From contig JAHDSE010000115.1 in NCBI GenBank assembly GCA_018432955.1, positions 1-36,215 on the forward strand: DNA of 36,215 bases, read 5' to 3'. The position numbers were made by a program, and so were the translations under genes. Positions 1 through 6,992 of the stretch are shown here, one piece after another. The notes under the pieces are model-generated. The model was not told the origin of the DNA. It did no database searches and saw only the letters and a list, made by a program, of their open reading frames with translations. Source of the DNA: Syntrophomonadaceae bacterium. GTDB taxonomy: Bacteria; Bacillota; Syntrophomonadia; Syntrophomonadales; Syntrophomonadaceae. Every line of letters starts with the position of its first letter. Position 1 is the stretch's first letter.

Positions 1-16
1 CGGAAACTATATCCAT
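1..16 (-). CDS. 5' end of a gene leaving the window
   Basis: Read on the minus strand, an ATG at 16-14 follows an AAGGAGG ribosome binding site at about 24-31 with ordinary spacing, giving only M-D-I-V-S before the window ends. Nothing can be said about the product. It lies on the far side of the tRNA fragment from the mobile-element genes, so it is probably flanking host DNA. A chance SD-ATG pair cannot be excluded. Confidence 0.4.
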
Positions 17-182
17 CTTGGGATACCTCCTTAGCCATTTTAGACTTAGTCGAAAAACTCTAATAAGTCTAAAGACCTGTTGGGAGTATTATCCCATGAT
101 ATAATTCCAGTTTAAAGGCACCTTGTTGTTAAGCGCTTACGTAAAAAGTGATGTAGTAGTCAATTGCAAGGGCTATAAAACA

Positions 183-232
183 TGGTGGAGACGATGGGAT
201 TCGAACCCACGACCCCCTCGTTGCGAACTAGG
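183..232 (-). pseudogene. tRNA-Ala (CGC) 3' fragment, likely attachment site
   Basis: On the minus strand this stretch reads as the 3' part of a tRNA: anticodon stem and loop TTCGCAA (anticodon CGC), a five-base variable region, a T arm with loop TTCGAAT closed by GTGGG/CCCAT, the 3' acceptor strand CGTCTCC, discriminator A and CCA. A U at position 70 fits the G3-U70 alanine identity pair. The D arm and 5' acceptor strand are absent and the 5' anticodon strand has one mismatch. Elements that integrate in tRNA 3' ends leave such a fragment at the distal junction with its 5' side facing the element, which here means the element lies to the right. It could instead be an attP core on a circular form. 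Confidence 0.75.
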
Positions 233-401
233 TGTTCTGTATTTTTGTTTTTGTTGAATGGCTTTATATTGGGATTTATATTGAGTAATATTCTTGCTTA
301 ACCCCTCATTTTTATATCTTTTTTTAACGCTCAAGCAACAGTAATCGCAACAGTTATATATGACAGTAGAAATTAAGATTTTATCATATCTTTATTATAA
401 A

Positions 402-431
402 CTGTCAAAAATAAAAGGACAGTGATATAAT
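402..431 (+). promoter_or_regulatory. Promoter with inverted repeat before the GNAT pair
   Basis: A perfect -10 TATAAT lies at 426-431 with a weak -35-like CTGTCA at 402-407. The arms CTGTC (402-406) and GACAG (418-422) form an inverted repeat across the spacer, as expected of an operator for autoregulation by the downstream small protein. A further TGACAG occurs near 361. Binding is inferred. Confidence 0.5.
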
Positions 432-456
432 ATTATTACAAAGCGAGGTGGTAATT

Positions 457-633
457 ATGTCTACAGCTACATTTGATAAACAAATATCAATCAAGGATGA
501 TCGGGCTATTGATGTATTACTGAAGGGTCTTGAAGAACAAAAAGGTAAAAATGAAAATACCAAAGACGTATCCGAAGAATTAAATAGGAGTAAAGAAATA
601 TTAAAACAGTCGTATTGTCGCTCCAAAGCATAA
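457..633 (+). CDS. Small antitoxin-like protein
   Basis: A 58-residue protein starting at ATG 457 behind GAGGTGG. A GTG at 448 is in frame but sits inside that ribosome site, so 457 is preferred. The N-terminus (S-T-A-T-F-D-K-Q-I-S-I) could form a short strand before a helix, followed by a charged, coiled-coil-prone tail, a shape common in small DNA-binding antitoxins. It overlaps the next gene by 19 bases, so translation is probably coupled. The promoter carries an inverted repeat between its boxes. The antitoxin role is inferred from gene order and size. No family was firmly recognised. Confidence 0.6.
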   Translation: MSTATFDKQISIKDDRAIDVLLKGLEEQKGKNENTKDVSEELNRSKEILKQSYCRSKA

Positions 634-1148
634 TTGAAACAGATGAAAGGTTATTCTTGGATTCTGTTTCAAATTTTATTTGTTCAAAAGATCCTGACGT
701 AGAATTTTTTCTTAAGAATAAATCATTGCCTTACGAAAAAACCTCGAAAAGCCGGACTTACCTTATTGTTGATGAAGAACTGCTATCCAATCGAGAAGTT
801 TGCATTTTAGCATATTTTACCTTAGCATTAAAAACGCTTTTTATATCTCCCAAAGTTTCTAAATCTAAAATAAAAAGACTTGACGGTCTTTTTAATAAAG
901 CGTCAAATGTTACTGCCTATTTAATTGGTCAAATTGGTAAAAATGATTTGTATAAGTATGCCATCAAAGGCGATGAATTAATAAAATACGCGGTTGAAAT
1001 AATTGAACAAGTCCATGGCTATATTGGCGGGCGGTTTATTTTGGTAGAGTGTTTGGATCACCCAAAGCTTATTCAGTTTTATAATAACAATGGATTTGCG
1101 CCTCTTCAAAAAGAGGATAAGTACATTCAATTAGTAAAATTCTTATAA
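615..1148 (+). CDS. GNAT-family acetyltransferase, possible toxin
   Basis: A 177-residue protein starting with TTG at 615 inside the upstream gene. The C-terminal third has the GNAT core pattern: a segment around residue 100 with LIGQIGKND, a helix, then GGRFILVEC, a conserved acidic residue, and FYNNNGF near residue 158, which normally closes the acetyl-CoA fold. GNAT enzymes move an acetyl group from acetyl-CoA to an amine. Those paired with a small upstream DNA-binding protein are often toxins that acetylate charged tRNA. The overlap and shared promoter support such a pair, but the substrate is unknown. A terminator follows directly. Confidence 0.7.
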   Translation: MSLQSIIETDERLFLDSVSNFICSKDPDVEFFLKNKSLPYEKTSKSRTYLIVDEELLSNREVCILAYFTLALKTLFISPKVSKSKIKRLDGLFNKASNVTAYLIGQIGKNDLYKYAIKGDELIKYAVEIIEQVHGYIGGRFILVECLDHPKLIQFYNNNGFAPLQKEDKYIQLVKFL

Positions 1149-1160
1149 GTGATTTATATA

Positions 1161-1186
1161 CCCTCCTTTTCAGGAGGGTTTTTTAT
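1161..1186 (+). terminator. Intrinsic terminator after the GNAT gene
   Basis: CCCTCCT and AGGAGGG form a seven-pair stem with a four-base loop, followed by a run of T. Confidence 0.85.
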
Positions 1187-1213
1187 TGTTTCTGGAATTT
1201 TTTATGATAAAAT
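1186..1213 (+). promoter_or_regulatory. Possible promoter for the secreted-protein genes
   Basis: TTGTTT at 1186-1191 and TAAAAT at 1208-1213 are spaced by 16 bases, just after the terminator. Two SD-like AGGAGGA motifs follow, at about 1220 and 1254. Only the second is placed for the TTG start at 1267. Confidence 0.4.
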
Positions 1214-1266
1214 AAAGAAAGGAGGATAAAAGTAGCAATATTAATCAAATCAAAGGAGGAATTAAA

Positions 1267-2247
1267 TTGAACAAATTTAGACTTATCGCATTTGCTGTAA
1301 TGCTTATTTTTATAGCAACTGGTAACGCAATCGCCGATGAAACCATAGCTACTCCCAACAAACTTATAGTATTCAAAATCGACCATAACACTTATTACAC
1401 TCAGGACATAGGCTCAACCGAAGTAAACACTGTCCAGATGGACACTGAACCTTTTATTAAAGACAGCAGAACTTTCGTACCCGTAAGATTTCTAGGCAAC
1501 GCCCTGGGAGTCGACAACAGTAACATCACCTGGAACAATACTGCAAAGAAAGCTACTTTGCAGGGTAAGAACAAACTGGAACTGACTATAGGTAATAAAA
1601 CGATGCAGAAAGACACTCAGAAAATAACAATGGATGTAGCTCCCTTAATCGCAGACCCCGGCAGAACCATGCTGCCTGCAAGATATGTAGCAGAAGGACT
1701 GGGCTTCAAAGTAGACTGGGACGCACAAAACCAACTGGTAATAGCTTATCCTGAAGGACAGCCGAAACCCGATATAGAAGCTGTATTGAAAAAGATGTCC
1801 CAGGAAATCAAAACCAAAGAAGAAATACTGAAGAACGCTGGCGACGATAAAGGCTATCTTTCTGACAGCAAAATAGCTGATATGTACGCCTGGGGCAAGA
1901 TGAATGGATTTGATACTACGGTTACACCTTGGAAAACTCAAGGTGCAGACTATACAATTCAGATACCTGCATACCATATGTCCAACGTAGTTATTAACGT
2001 TCCGATAAAAGACCCGAGCCGGGCAACCAAAGACGCTTTGTTGGTAGAGAAAGTAAGAAATTCGTTTGGTGATGATATGGCTGATTGGGTAAATAAATTT
2101 TTTAAAGTATCTTTAATAGATACAGATAGATTTTCGCAAATACCAAGCGAAAAGGAATTTGGTGATTATGCCTTTTCGTACAGCAATAACCTAATTTCAA
2201 AAGAATTCAAATGCACAATCTTAAGACTTGAATTCAGAAAAATATAG
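1267..2247 (+). CDS. Secreted copper-amine-oxidase-N-domain protein
   Basis: A 326-residue protein with a TTG start behind AAAGGAGGA. Residues 1-23 form a signal peptide ending near G-N-A-I-A. Residues about 30-160 hold two repeats typical of the copper amine oxidase N-terminal domain (PF07833): FVPVRFLGNALGV with ITWNN, and MLPARYVAEGLGFKVDWD. In clostridia this domain is common on exported proteins and is thought to be a surface-binding module rather than an oxidase. The C-terminal half (about 165-326) is not recognised. The gene slightly overlaps the SD of the next secreted protein, so they are probably co-transcribed. Confidence 0.85.
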   Translation: MNKFRLIAFAVMLIFIATGNAIADETIATPNKLIVFKIDHNTYYTQDIGSTEVNTVQMDTEPFIKDSRTFVPVRFLGNALGVDNSNITWNNTAKKATLQGKNKLELTIGNKTMQKDTQKITMDVAPLIADPGRTMLPARYVAEGLGFKVDWDAQNQLVIAYPEGQPKPDIEAVLKKMSQEIKTKEEILKNAGDDKGYLSDSKIADMYAWGKMNGFDTTVTPWKTQGADYTIQIPAYHMSNVVINVPIKDPSRATKDALLVEKVRNSFGDDMADWVNKFFKVSLIDTDRFSQIPSEKEFGDYAFSYSNNLISKEFKCTILRLEFRKI

Positions 2248-2260
2248 GGGAGGATATTAT

Positions 2261-2956
2261 ATGAAAAAATTAATATCGCTTGTTTTGGCAGTGTGCTTTT
2301 TAAGCATACTGCCTTTCAATGCTTTAGCGACTGAATATTACGACCAGCCGGAAAGCGCAAAATATTTAAAAAGCTACCTTCCGGACGGGTATAATCCGTA
2401 TATGATGCCAGCGATGGAAGATGAAAAAGAAACCTGGATGTGGGATGCAAACGACTTTTTAGACAAAGCAGGTTATGAAGGATATGAATATAAATTCGAT
2501 AAAATAAAAACCAATTTTGATAACAATTTCGAACCAATAACTTCCACCCTGGATTACGTCAACGAATACAGCGTAGTCGATCCGCAGCTTGCTCATCTTG
2601 ACTCAACGTTTGCTTCGCCGATTCTTCTATACGAAAAAGAAGGACTTCCGGCACTCAATGGTGCTGATACTGACAGACAATTATTAGGCAGAAGCGACCT
2701 GGGAGTTTCGATTTCAAACGTAAAATTCCCATTGATTAATACTTCCTGGAATTTCATTGAAGATGCGGAATTGATAGAAAAACCTTATGAACATGAACTT
2801 ACAAAACAATTTTGGTCTAATTATACCGGCGGGAAAGAACTGCAAAAAACGCCCTTTGATGCCGCTTTAGAAAACGACCCAGAAGAAGCCTACAAAATAG
2901 ATGTTTTAACTTCATTCGCTTTTATCGGGCAGGTAAGAGTAAACGATTTTTCTTAG
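2261..2956 (+). CDS. Secreted protein of unknown function
   Basis: A 231-residue protein starting at ATG 2261 after GGGGAGG. An in-frame codon 33 bases upstream lacks such a site. The first 24 residues are a clear signal peptide (MKK, a hydrophobic core with V-C-F-L-S-I-L, cleavage near A-L-A). The mature part is acidic, rich in Asp, Glu, Tyr and Trp, without cysteines, repeats or membrane segments, so it is likely released or wall-associated. No domain was recognised. It follows the copper-amine-oxidase-N protein closely and may act with it outside the cell. Confidence 0.75.
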   Translation: MKKLISLVLAVCFLSILPFNALATEYYDQPESAKYLKSYLPDGYNPYMMPAMEDEKETWMWDANDFLDKAGYEGYEYKFDKIKTNFDNNFEPITSTLDYVNEYSVVDPQLAHLDSTFASPILLYEKEGLPALNGADTDRQLLGRSDLGVSISNVKFPLINTSWNFIEDAELIEKPYEHELTKQFWSNYTGGKELQKTPFDAALENDPEEAYKIDVLTSFAFIGQVRVNDFS

Positions 2957-3020
2957 AGAAAATACTTATAAATACCAAATATGGAGGTTGAATACTATGA
3001 CCACGAGGAGGGGATAATAT

Positions 3021-3500
3021 ATGAGCCTATATGAAATACTGATAGATCAAGAAGAACAGGAGGAAAAATTAAACTGGGATAATATTAGCTACGATGTTTT
3101 ATACCAGCTTTGGGGAGAGGAACACAAACCCGATTCGGTAATTGCTGAATTATTCGATGTTCCGGTAAGCAGAGTTACGAAAAAGCGGCGAGAATGGGAT
3201 ATTAACAAGAATACAATTGTGTGGAATAATTTAGAAAAAGCAGTCACGACAGCACTCACGACAGTAGGACGATATAAAGACCAATTTCTGCCTGTGGACA
3301 TCTCAATAAAAGTACAAAGAATTTTGAATGAATTGAATGAATTAACAATCGAAGAACAAAATGCAATTATAGCCGGCTTTTCTCTAATGAAGAATAATCC
3401 ATTCAGCCGTTTATATTCCGATGCAGAAGAACTATATCGGTACAGTACGGCATTGAAGCAGATAAATACAGGTCAGCAAGATAAGGAGGTTTTCTTATGA
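3021..3500 (+). CDS. Unknown protein with helix-turn-helix-like N-terminus
   Basis: A 159-residue protein with ATG at 3021 after GAGGAGGGG. Residues about 25-60 resemble a helix-turn-helix: VLYQLWGEEHKP, a turn, then VIAELFDVPVSRVTKKRREW, as in small sigma-like or AsnC-like recognition helices. The rest is helical and acidic. It overlaps the next gene by four bases. A DNA-binding role is suggested only by this motif. Confidence 0.65.
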   Translation: MSLYEILIDQEEQEEKLNWDNISYDVLYQLWGEEHKPDSVIAELFDVPVSRVTKKRREWDINKNTIVWNNLEKAVTTALTTVGRYKDQFLPVDISIKVQRILNELNELTIEEQNAIIAGFSLMKNNPFSRLYSDAEELYRYSTALKQINTGQQDKEVFL

Positions 3501-3952
3501 CAGATAAGAAAAATTTTACTATCCCTCTGCGAGATCCGAAAGAGTTTTTTGATGACTGGGATGATACAAATGTAGATGAGGCTTATTTTGAGGAATTTAT
3601 TGATAAGAAAATACAAGAACTGCTTAACAAAGGTATAATAAATATTGATGATGTGATTTATATACTTGCAAACGGAATATACGTACTTCCTCAACGGCCT
3701 GGACAACCGGTTTTTAATATTAGAGCTTTAGACGAATATGTTAAAGAACGGGGCATTGATCATTCATCACTTACTGATGAAGAACTCGAAAAATTTGTTA
3801 CCAATTGGGATGAACTGGCTGAGCTATATAAGAACGGAACACTAAAAATATCTGAAAGTTTGCCTCATGGCTGCAATGAGAGTAATCCAGAAGAGATTTT
3901 AAACCGCTTACTGGAATATATTAATCCCGAAAGAGGGGGTAATCATGAGTGA
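3497..3952 (+). CDS. Hypothetical acidic protein
   Basis: A 151-residue protein whose ATG overlaps the stop of the previous gene in ATGA fashion and has AAGGAGG ahead of it. It is strongly acidic and predicted soluble, with no signal peptide, membrane segment or recognised motif. Its own end overlaps the start of the RHH gene by eight bases, so 3021-4271 reads as one translationally coupled set of three genes. No function can be assigned. Confidence 0.7.
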   Translation: MTDKKNFTIPLRDPKEFFDDWDDTNVDEAYFEEFIDKKIQELLNKGIINIDDVIYILANGIYVLPQRPGQPVFNIRALDEYVKERGIDHSSLTDEELEKFVTNWDELAELYKNGTLKISESLPHGCNESNPEEILNRLLEYINPERGGNHE

Positions 3953-4271
3953 TAAAAAAGAATATGAGCAGATAAAGGGAATCCCAGGTAAAGAACTTCT
4001 GAAATATGCTGGGATTCTATCTGTTGATAATGAAGCTGAAGAAGATAATTGTGATGTAACTCTAAGTATACCTGAAGATCTTCTGGAGACTTTGGATAAG
4101 TTTGCTAGGGATTGGAATACATCCCGCAGTGGTGCCATAGCCCAGATGATTTTGAGAACTGAAAAAGCAAATCTGGAGGCTGAAATGGCATTAGGATACA
4201 AAGAAATGGCTGAACTTAATAAAAATGAAGCTCAGTATTATTTTCAATCTCAAATAAAAAAGAACAAATAA
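3945..4271 (+). CDS. Ribbon-helix-helix antitoxin-like protein (NdoAI/MazE type)
   Basis: A 108-residue protein behind AGAGGGGG. Residues about 40-75 are a ribbon-helix-helix unit: the strand VTLSIPEDLLETLDKFA, a turn, then NTSRSGAIAQMILRTE. The tail ALGYKEMAELNKNEAQYYF resembles the toxin-binding tail of the Bacillus MazE homologue NdoAI, which reads GYMEMAKINLN. RHH antitoxins repress their own operon and neutralise an RNase toxin. No MazF-like gene follows, so this may be an orphan antitoxin or a plain regulator. The 40-residue N-terminal extension is unusual for the family. Confidence 0.7.
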   Translation: MSDKKEYEQIKGIPGKELLKYAGILSVDNEAEEDNCDVTLSIPEDLLETLDKFARDWNTSRSGAIAQMILRTEKANLEAEMALGYKEMAELNKNEAQYYFQSQIKKNK

Positions 4272-4296
4272 AAATGATTGGAGGAGCTATATCTGG

Positions 4297-4572
4297 ATGA
4301 CAACTGAGTTAAGTCTTATATCTAATACAATTGACATATTTACCTCTTTTAATGAGGTAGTTGAAATATACCAGTCTGAAAGTAAACCAGATTTTGTTGA
4401 GTTTTTTGTTTTGCTCAATAGCGACAAATACAATAAAAAACTAATGCGAAATCTTATTAATATAGAAAGAACTATATCCCGTATATGGGACGGGAAATTA
4501 GTTGAAGTACATTATGCGCCCGCAAAACATATTGACCAAAATCAATTAAAAAGATTCCGTAAAATATTTTAA
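4297..4572 (+). CDS. Small protein of unknown function
   Basis: A 91-residue protein from ATG 4297, with GGAGGAGC about 12 bases upstream, a rather long spacing. It begins with a hydrophobic stretch and ends basic (K-R-F-R-K-I-F). It occupies the position where a toxin would follow an RHH antitoxin, but it shows none of the MazF or RelE sequence features known to me, so a toxin role is only a positional guess. A strong hairpin follows. Confidence 0.6.
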   Translation: MTTELSLISNTIDIFTSFNEVVEIYQSESKPDFVEFFVLLNSDKYNKKLMRNLINIERTISRIWDGKLVEVHYAPAKHIDQNQLKRFRKIF

Positions 4573-4592
4573 AAGATAATAGGCAGAATAGA

Positions 4593-4633
4593 AATTCTCC
4601 TAAGATAATAAGTAATTATCTTAGGAATTTTAA
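4593..4633. terminator. Hairpin, probably a bidirectional terminator
   Basis: CCTAAGATAAT (4599-4609) pairs perfectly with ATTATCTTAGG (4615-4625), and AATT on each side extends the symmetry. Short A and T runs flank it, so it could stop transcription from either side. Confidence 0.55.
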
Positions 4634-4718
4634 AATACGATGTTGTTATATTGGGATTTTTGAATACTATAAATTATGGTAGGGTTTATCTTTATCTTGA
4701 GTTTTAGGGAGGTAACTT

Positions 4719-4838
4719 ATGAATCTAAAAGAGATTTTGCGGCTGGCATACATTGAGTACGCACAAGAAAATCGCAGAGAAGCAGAACAAACAATAGCAC
4801 TCCAATTTGAGGCTATCAAAGATGAACACTCTGATTGA
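4719..4838 (+). CDS. Short hypothetical protein, 39 residues
   Basis: ATG at 4719 follows AGGGAGGT with good spacing, and the frame runs to TGA at 4836. The peptide is helical and charged (I-E-Y-A-Q-E-N-R-R-E-A-E-Q), without a membrane segment. Upstream TTGTTA and TACTAT spaced by 16 bases could be its own promoter, and hairpins lie on both sides, so it seems to be an independent short unit. Function unknown. Confidence 0.55.
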   Translation: MNLKEILRLAYIEYAQENRREAEQTIALQFEAIKDEHSD

Positions 4839-4849
4839 TATAGTCTATC

Positions 4850-4869
4850 CCGGCATAGCCGGTTTTTTT
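4850..4869 (+). terminator. Intrinsic terminator
   Basis: CCGGC and GCCGG with an ATA loop, followed by seven T. Confidence 0.8.
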
Positions 4870-4900
4870 GTTTTTATATAGAATCTCCTAAGCTCCTTTT

Positions 4901-4927
4901 GCCCTGGAATTGTCCAGGGCTTTTTTT
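4901..4927 (+). terminator. Second intrinsic terminator before the replication gene
   Basis: GCCCTGG and CCAGGGC with a six-base loop, followed by seven T. It lies only about 30 bases after the previous terminator, with no gene between them, and ends just upstream of the next SD. Confidence 0.85.
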
Positions 4928-4953
4928 ATGACTATTTTTAAGGAGGAATTTAT

Positions 4954-5730
4954 ATGGCGTTAATTGACTTGATAGGCGGCAATAATTATATTCCGGTATC
5001 AAGAGAACTTTGTATAGCAATTGGCCCAGCAGAATCAATATTGTACTGTGAATTAGTTGATCAATACCGTTTTTGGAGTAGATGCGGAAAATTGAATGAG
5101 GAAAGTATGTTTTTTTCTACTGTAGAGCAAATACAAAGTAGGGTTGGTTTAACAAAAGACCAACAACTTCGATGCTTTAGAAAACTATCTGAATTAGGCT
5201 TAATTAAAACGGAACGTAAAGGGCTACCATCAAAACGCTTCGTAAAAATATACGATAATCCTCAGTTTTTACAGGATTTATTCAGTAAAAACCCTAACGA
5301 AGCCCGAAATATTCAGAAAGCGGAAAACCCGACAACAAGTCGGCGGGAAACCCGACAACAAGTTGGCGGGAAACCCGACAACAAGTTGACGGAAAACCCG
5401 ACACTAACAAGAACATATATAACAAACCTAAATAACAACAACAACGTTGTTGAAATTTTTTCAAAAAAAGGAATAAACGTTAGCCCCGTACTACGTAAAA
5501 ACCCAGAGGCATTTAGTGATTATACTGAAAAGGAAATTATGAGAATTGCTGAAACCCTAAGTAAGAAACAGGCAGAGGGAAAAATAACAAACCCGGTAGG
5601 GTTATTGATGTCAGACGTACAGACTGTAACCGAGGCAATTTTGGCGGGTAAATTTTATCCCAGTAAAAAGAAAACAACAACAACAACAGAGGAATATGAG
5701 ATATATGTGCCGCCAAATATCAGCACTTGA
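4954..5730 (+). CDS. Replisome-organizer/RepA_N-like DNA-binding protein
   Basis: A 258-residue protein with AAGGAGGAA before ATG 4954. Residues about 10-110 form a winged-helix domain like phage replisome organizers and RepA_N initiators: YIPVSRELC, AESILYCELVDQY, a wing strand FFSTVEQI, then LTKDQQLRCFRKLSELGLIKTERKGLPSKRFVKIY. The middle (about 125-150) is encoded by 23-bp tandem repeats. The C-terminal part (about 165-235) is a helical domain resembling DnaD-like or helicase-loading tails. It probably binds DNA and starts or loads replication. A second initiator candidate lies at 17116, so this could be an accessory or inherited phage-type replication gene. Confidence 0.65.
   Translation: MALIDLIGGNNYIPVSRELCIAIGPAESILYCELVDQYRFWSRCGKLNEESMFFSTVEQIQSRVGLTKDQQLRCFRKLSELGLIKTERKGLPSKRFVKIYDNPQFLQDLFSKNPNEARNIQKAENPTTSRRETRQQVGGKPDNKLTENPTLTRTYITNLNNNNNVVEIFSKKGINVSPVLRKNPEAFSDYTEKEIMRIAETLSKKQAEGKITNPVGLLMSDVQTVTEAILAGKFYPSKKKTTTTTEEYEIYVPPNIST
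5318..5402 (+). repeat. 23-bp tandem repeats within the replication gene
   Basis: The unit with core AAACCCGACAACAAGT occurs at 5318-5340, 5341-5363 and 5364-5386, with a partial fourth to 5402. A 23-bp period is not a multiple of three, so the encoded protein changes frame from copy to copy, which suggests that the DNA rather than the peptide is selected. RepA_N plasmids carry their origin iterons inside rep, which makes this an origin candidate. Confidence 0.8.
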
Positions 5731-5761
5731 CATTTTTTTCTGTGAAAGGAGGTGATAATTT

Positions 5762-6028
5762 TTGAAAAAAACAATATGTTGTATGAAAAAAGGAAACCAC
5801 ATAATATATGAGACTGAACAAGCCGGGAAAATAGTACATCGAAAAGGCATTATCGTGGAGAACCATCGAGATTTCTATGTGGTTGCTATAGGTAGTAAGT
5901 ATAAAGAGGTATTGCGTAAAAATACTGAACATCGGGCTTTTGTATATCATATTGGGGGCAAGGCAGCACCTAAAAAGAAGCCTAAAAAGCAAAGAAATGG
6001 AGGTATAACAAATGACGCTTGTAAATGA
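5762..6028 (+). CDS. Small basic protein before the recombinase
   Basis: An 88-residue protein with a TTG start at 5762 after AAAGGAGGTGAT. It has two early cysteines (T-I-C-C-M), a probable beta-rich core (GKIVHRKGIIVENHRDFYVVAIG) and a lysine-rich tail (KKKPKKQ). It overlaps the recombinase gene by 17 bases. The small size, basic tail and coupling to an integrase would fit an accessory DNA-binding or excisionase-like role, but no family was recognised. Confidence 0.6.
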   Translation: MKKTICCMKKGNHIIYETEQAGKIVHRKGIIVENHRDFYVVAIGSKYKEVLRKNTEHRAFVYHIGGKAAPKKKPKKQRNGGITNDACK

Positions 6029-6821
6029 TTTTCTGAATGATTTGACACGCAGAGGCTATTCTCGTAATACGATTCGGAGCTATGGGTATGCCCTAAAAAA
6101 CTTAGATTGCGACATAGAAAATGCTACTACTGCTGATATAATGCAAGCTCTGTCTCAGGATTGGAAAACAAGTACAGCAGCAGCCAGGCAAGCAGCTATA
6201 AAGTCTTTTTTCGGCTGGCTCCAAGATACTGAAAGAATAAAACATAATCCGACAGATGGAATAGGCAATATCCGTTTGCCGGATTCTCTTCCCAGGCCAA
6301 TTCCTGAAACAGATTTAGAGAAGATTTTTCTTAAAGTAAAAACCTACCCGCTAATACCAAGAACCTACTTCTTTCTGCTAAGGGATATTGGTTGTCGTGC
6401 AACTGAAGGCATCAGCCTTGATGTAGAGGATATATCCTGGGAAAAAGGACAGGAGTCTATTCGTATTAAAGGCAAGGGCAACCGGGAGCGGATAGTACCC
6501 TTTGATTGGACTATGGATTGTGCTCAACACCTAAAAAGGCTATGTAACCAGCAAAAAACCGGGCCTTTGTTTGTGTCACAGCGCAAGGAGAGAGCAAGCT
6601 ATTTTTGGGCTTACTATTGGTGGGATAAAACAATGACCGCTTGTGATATGGACTACACAATCCATCAGCTCCGGCATACTGCTATAACAAACTGGGTAAA
6701 TTCTGGGATAAACCTAATGGCAGTACGAAGGCTTGCAGGGCACCGTCTACTGCAAACTACTGAAAGATATACTCAGATTTCCACCGATGACTTGAGAAAA
6801 GAATTGCAAAAAACACAATAA
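6012..6821 (+). CDS. Tyrosine recombinase (XerC/D-like)
   Basis: A 269-residue site-specific recombinase. The N-terminal core-binding SAM-like domain spans about 1-85. The catalytic domain has the full set: R129 (C-R-A-T-E-G), the beta-hairpin lysine at about 155 (I-K-G-K-G-N), H218-x-L-R221-H222, H244 (L-A-G-H) and nucleophile Y253 (T-E-R-Y-T-Q). Such enzymes cut and rejoin DNA at attachment or dimer-resolution sites. It is short, lacks the arm-binding domain of large phage integrases, and lies 5.8 kb from the tRNA fragment rather than beside it, so it may resolve plasmid multimers or integrate the element at the tRNA. A promoter for the next unit starts just after its stop. Confidence 0.92.
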   Translation: MTLVNDFLNDLTRRGYSRNTIRSYGYALKNLDCDIENATTADIMQALSQDWKTSTAAARQAAIKSFFGWLQDTERIKHNPTDGIGNIRLPDSLPRPIPETDLEKIFLKVKTYPLIPRTYFFLLRDIGCRATEGISLDVEDISWEKGQESIRIKGKGNRERIVPFDWTMDCAQHLKRLCNQQKTGPLFVSQRKERASYFWAYYWWDKTMTACDMDYTIHQLRHTAITNWVNSGINLMAVRRLAGHRLLQTTERYTQISTDDLRKELQKTQ

Positions 6822-6827
6822 AAGCTA

Positions 6828-6855
6828 TTGACATATTATTTTACAATGGTATGAT
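6828..6855 (+). promoter_or_regulatory. Strong sigma-A-type promoter
   Basis: Perfect -35 TTGACA at 6828-6833, 16-base spacer ending in TGG, and -10 TATGAT at 6850-6855 with an extended -10 TG. It should start transcripts near 6862 and drive the HD-GYP and topoisomerase genes. Confidence 0.85.
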
Positions 6856-6861
6856 ATTGAT

Positions 6862-6966
6862 AGTTGCAAAGGGCGAAGCTATGCCCTTATCCAGAATAAA
6901 AGATGTGTAAAAACATTATACTGGGAATTATAGTATAAAGACCTATTAATGGGTCTTTATTTTTTT
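6862..6966 (+). ncRNA. Structured leader with terminator (attenuator candidate)
   Basis: The leader holds AAGGGC/GCCCTT (6869-6874 with 6883-6888), TTATACT/AGTATAA (6916-6922 with 6932-6938), and a terminator AAAGACC/GGTCTTT (6937-6943 with 6952-6958) followed by a T run. The second stem shares two bases with the terminator stem. The order promoter, folded RNA, terminator, gene is that of a riboswitch or attenuator. I could not match it to a known class, including c-di-GMP-I, despite the c-di-GMP gene downstream. Confidence 0.55.
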
Positions 6967-6992
6967 GTAAATAAATAAATGGAGGCAAAGCT

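Noticed and set aside
2981-3034. 17- and 6-codon frames between the genes ending at 2956 and starting at 3021.
   Set aside because: The first has no SD, the second is too short, and both overlap the ribosome site of the 3021 gene.
6862-6966. c-di-GMP riboswitch ahead of the HD-GYP gene.
   Set aside because: GCAAAGGGC looks suggestive, but the conserved second stem and receptor sequences of the known classes are not visible, so it is reported only as a candidate attenuator.
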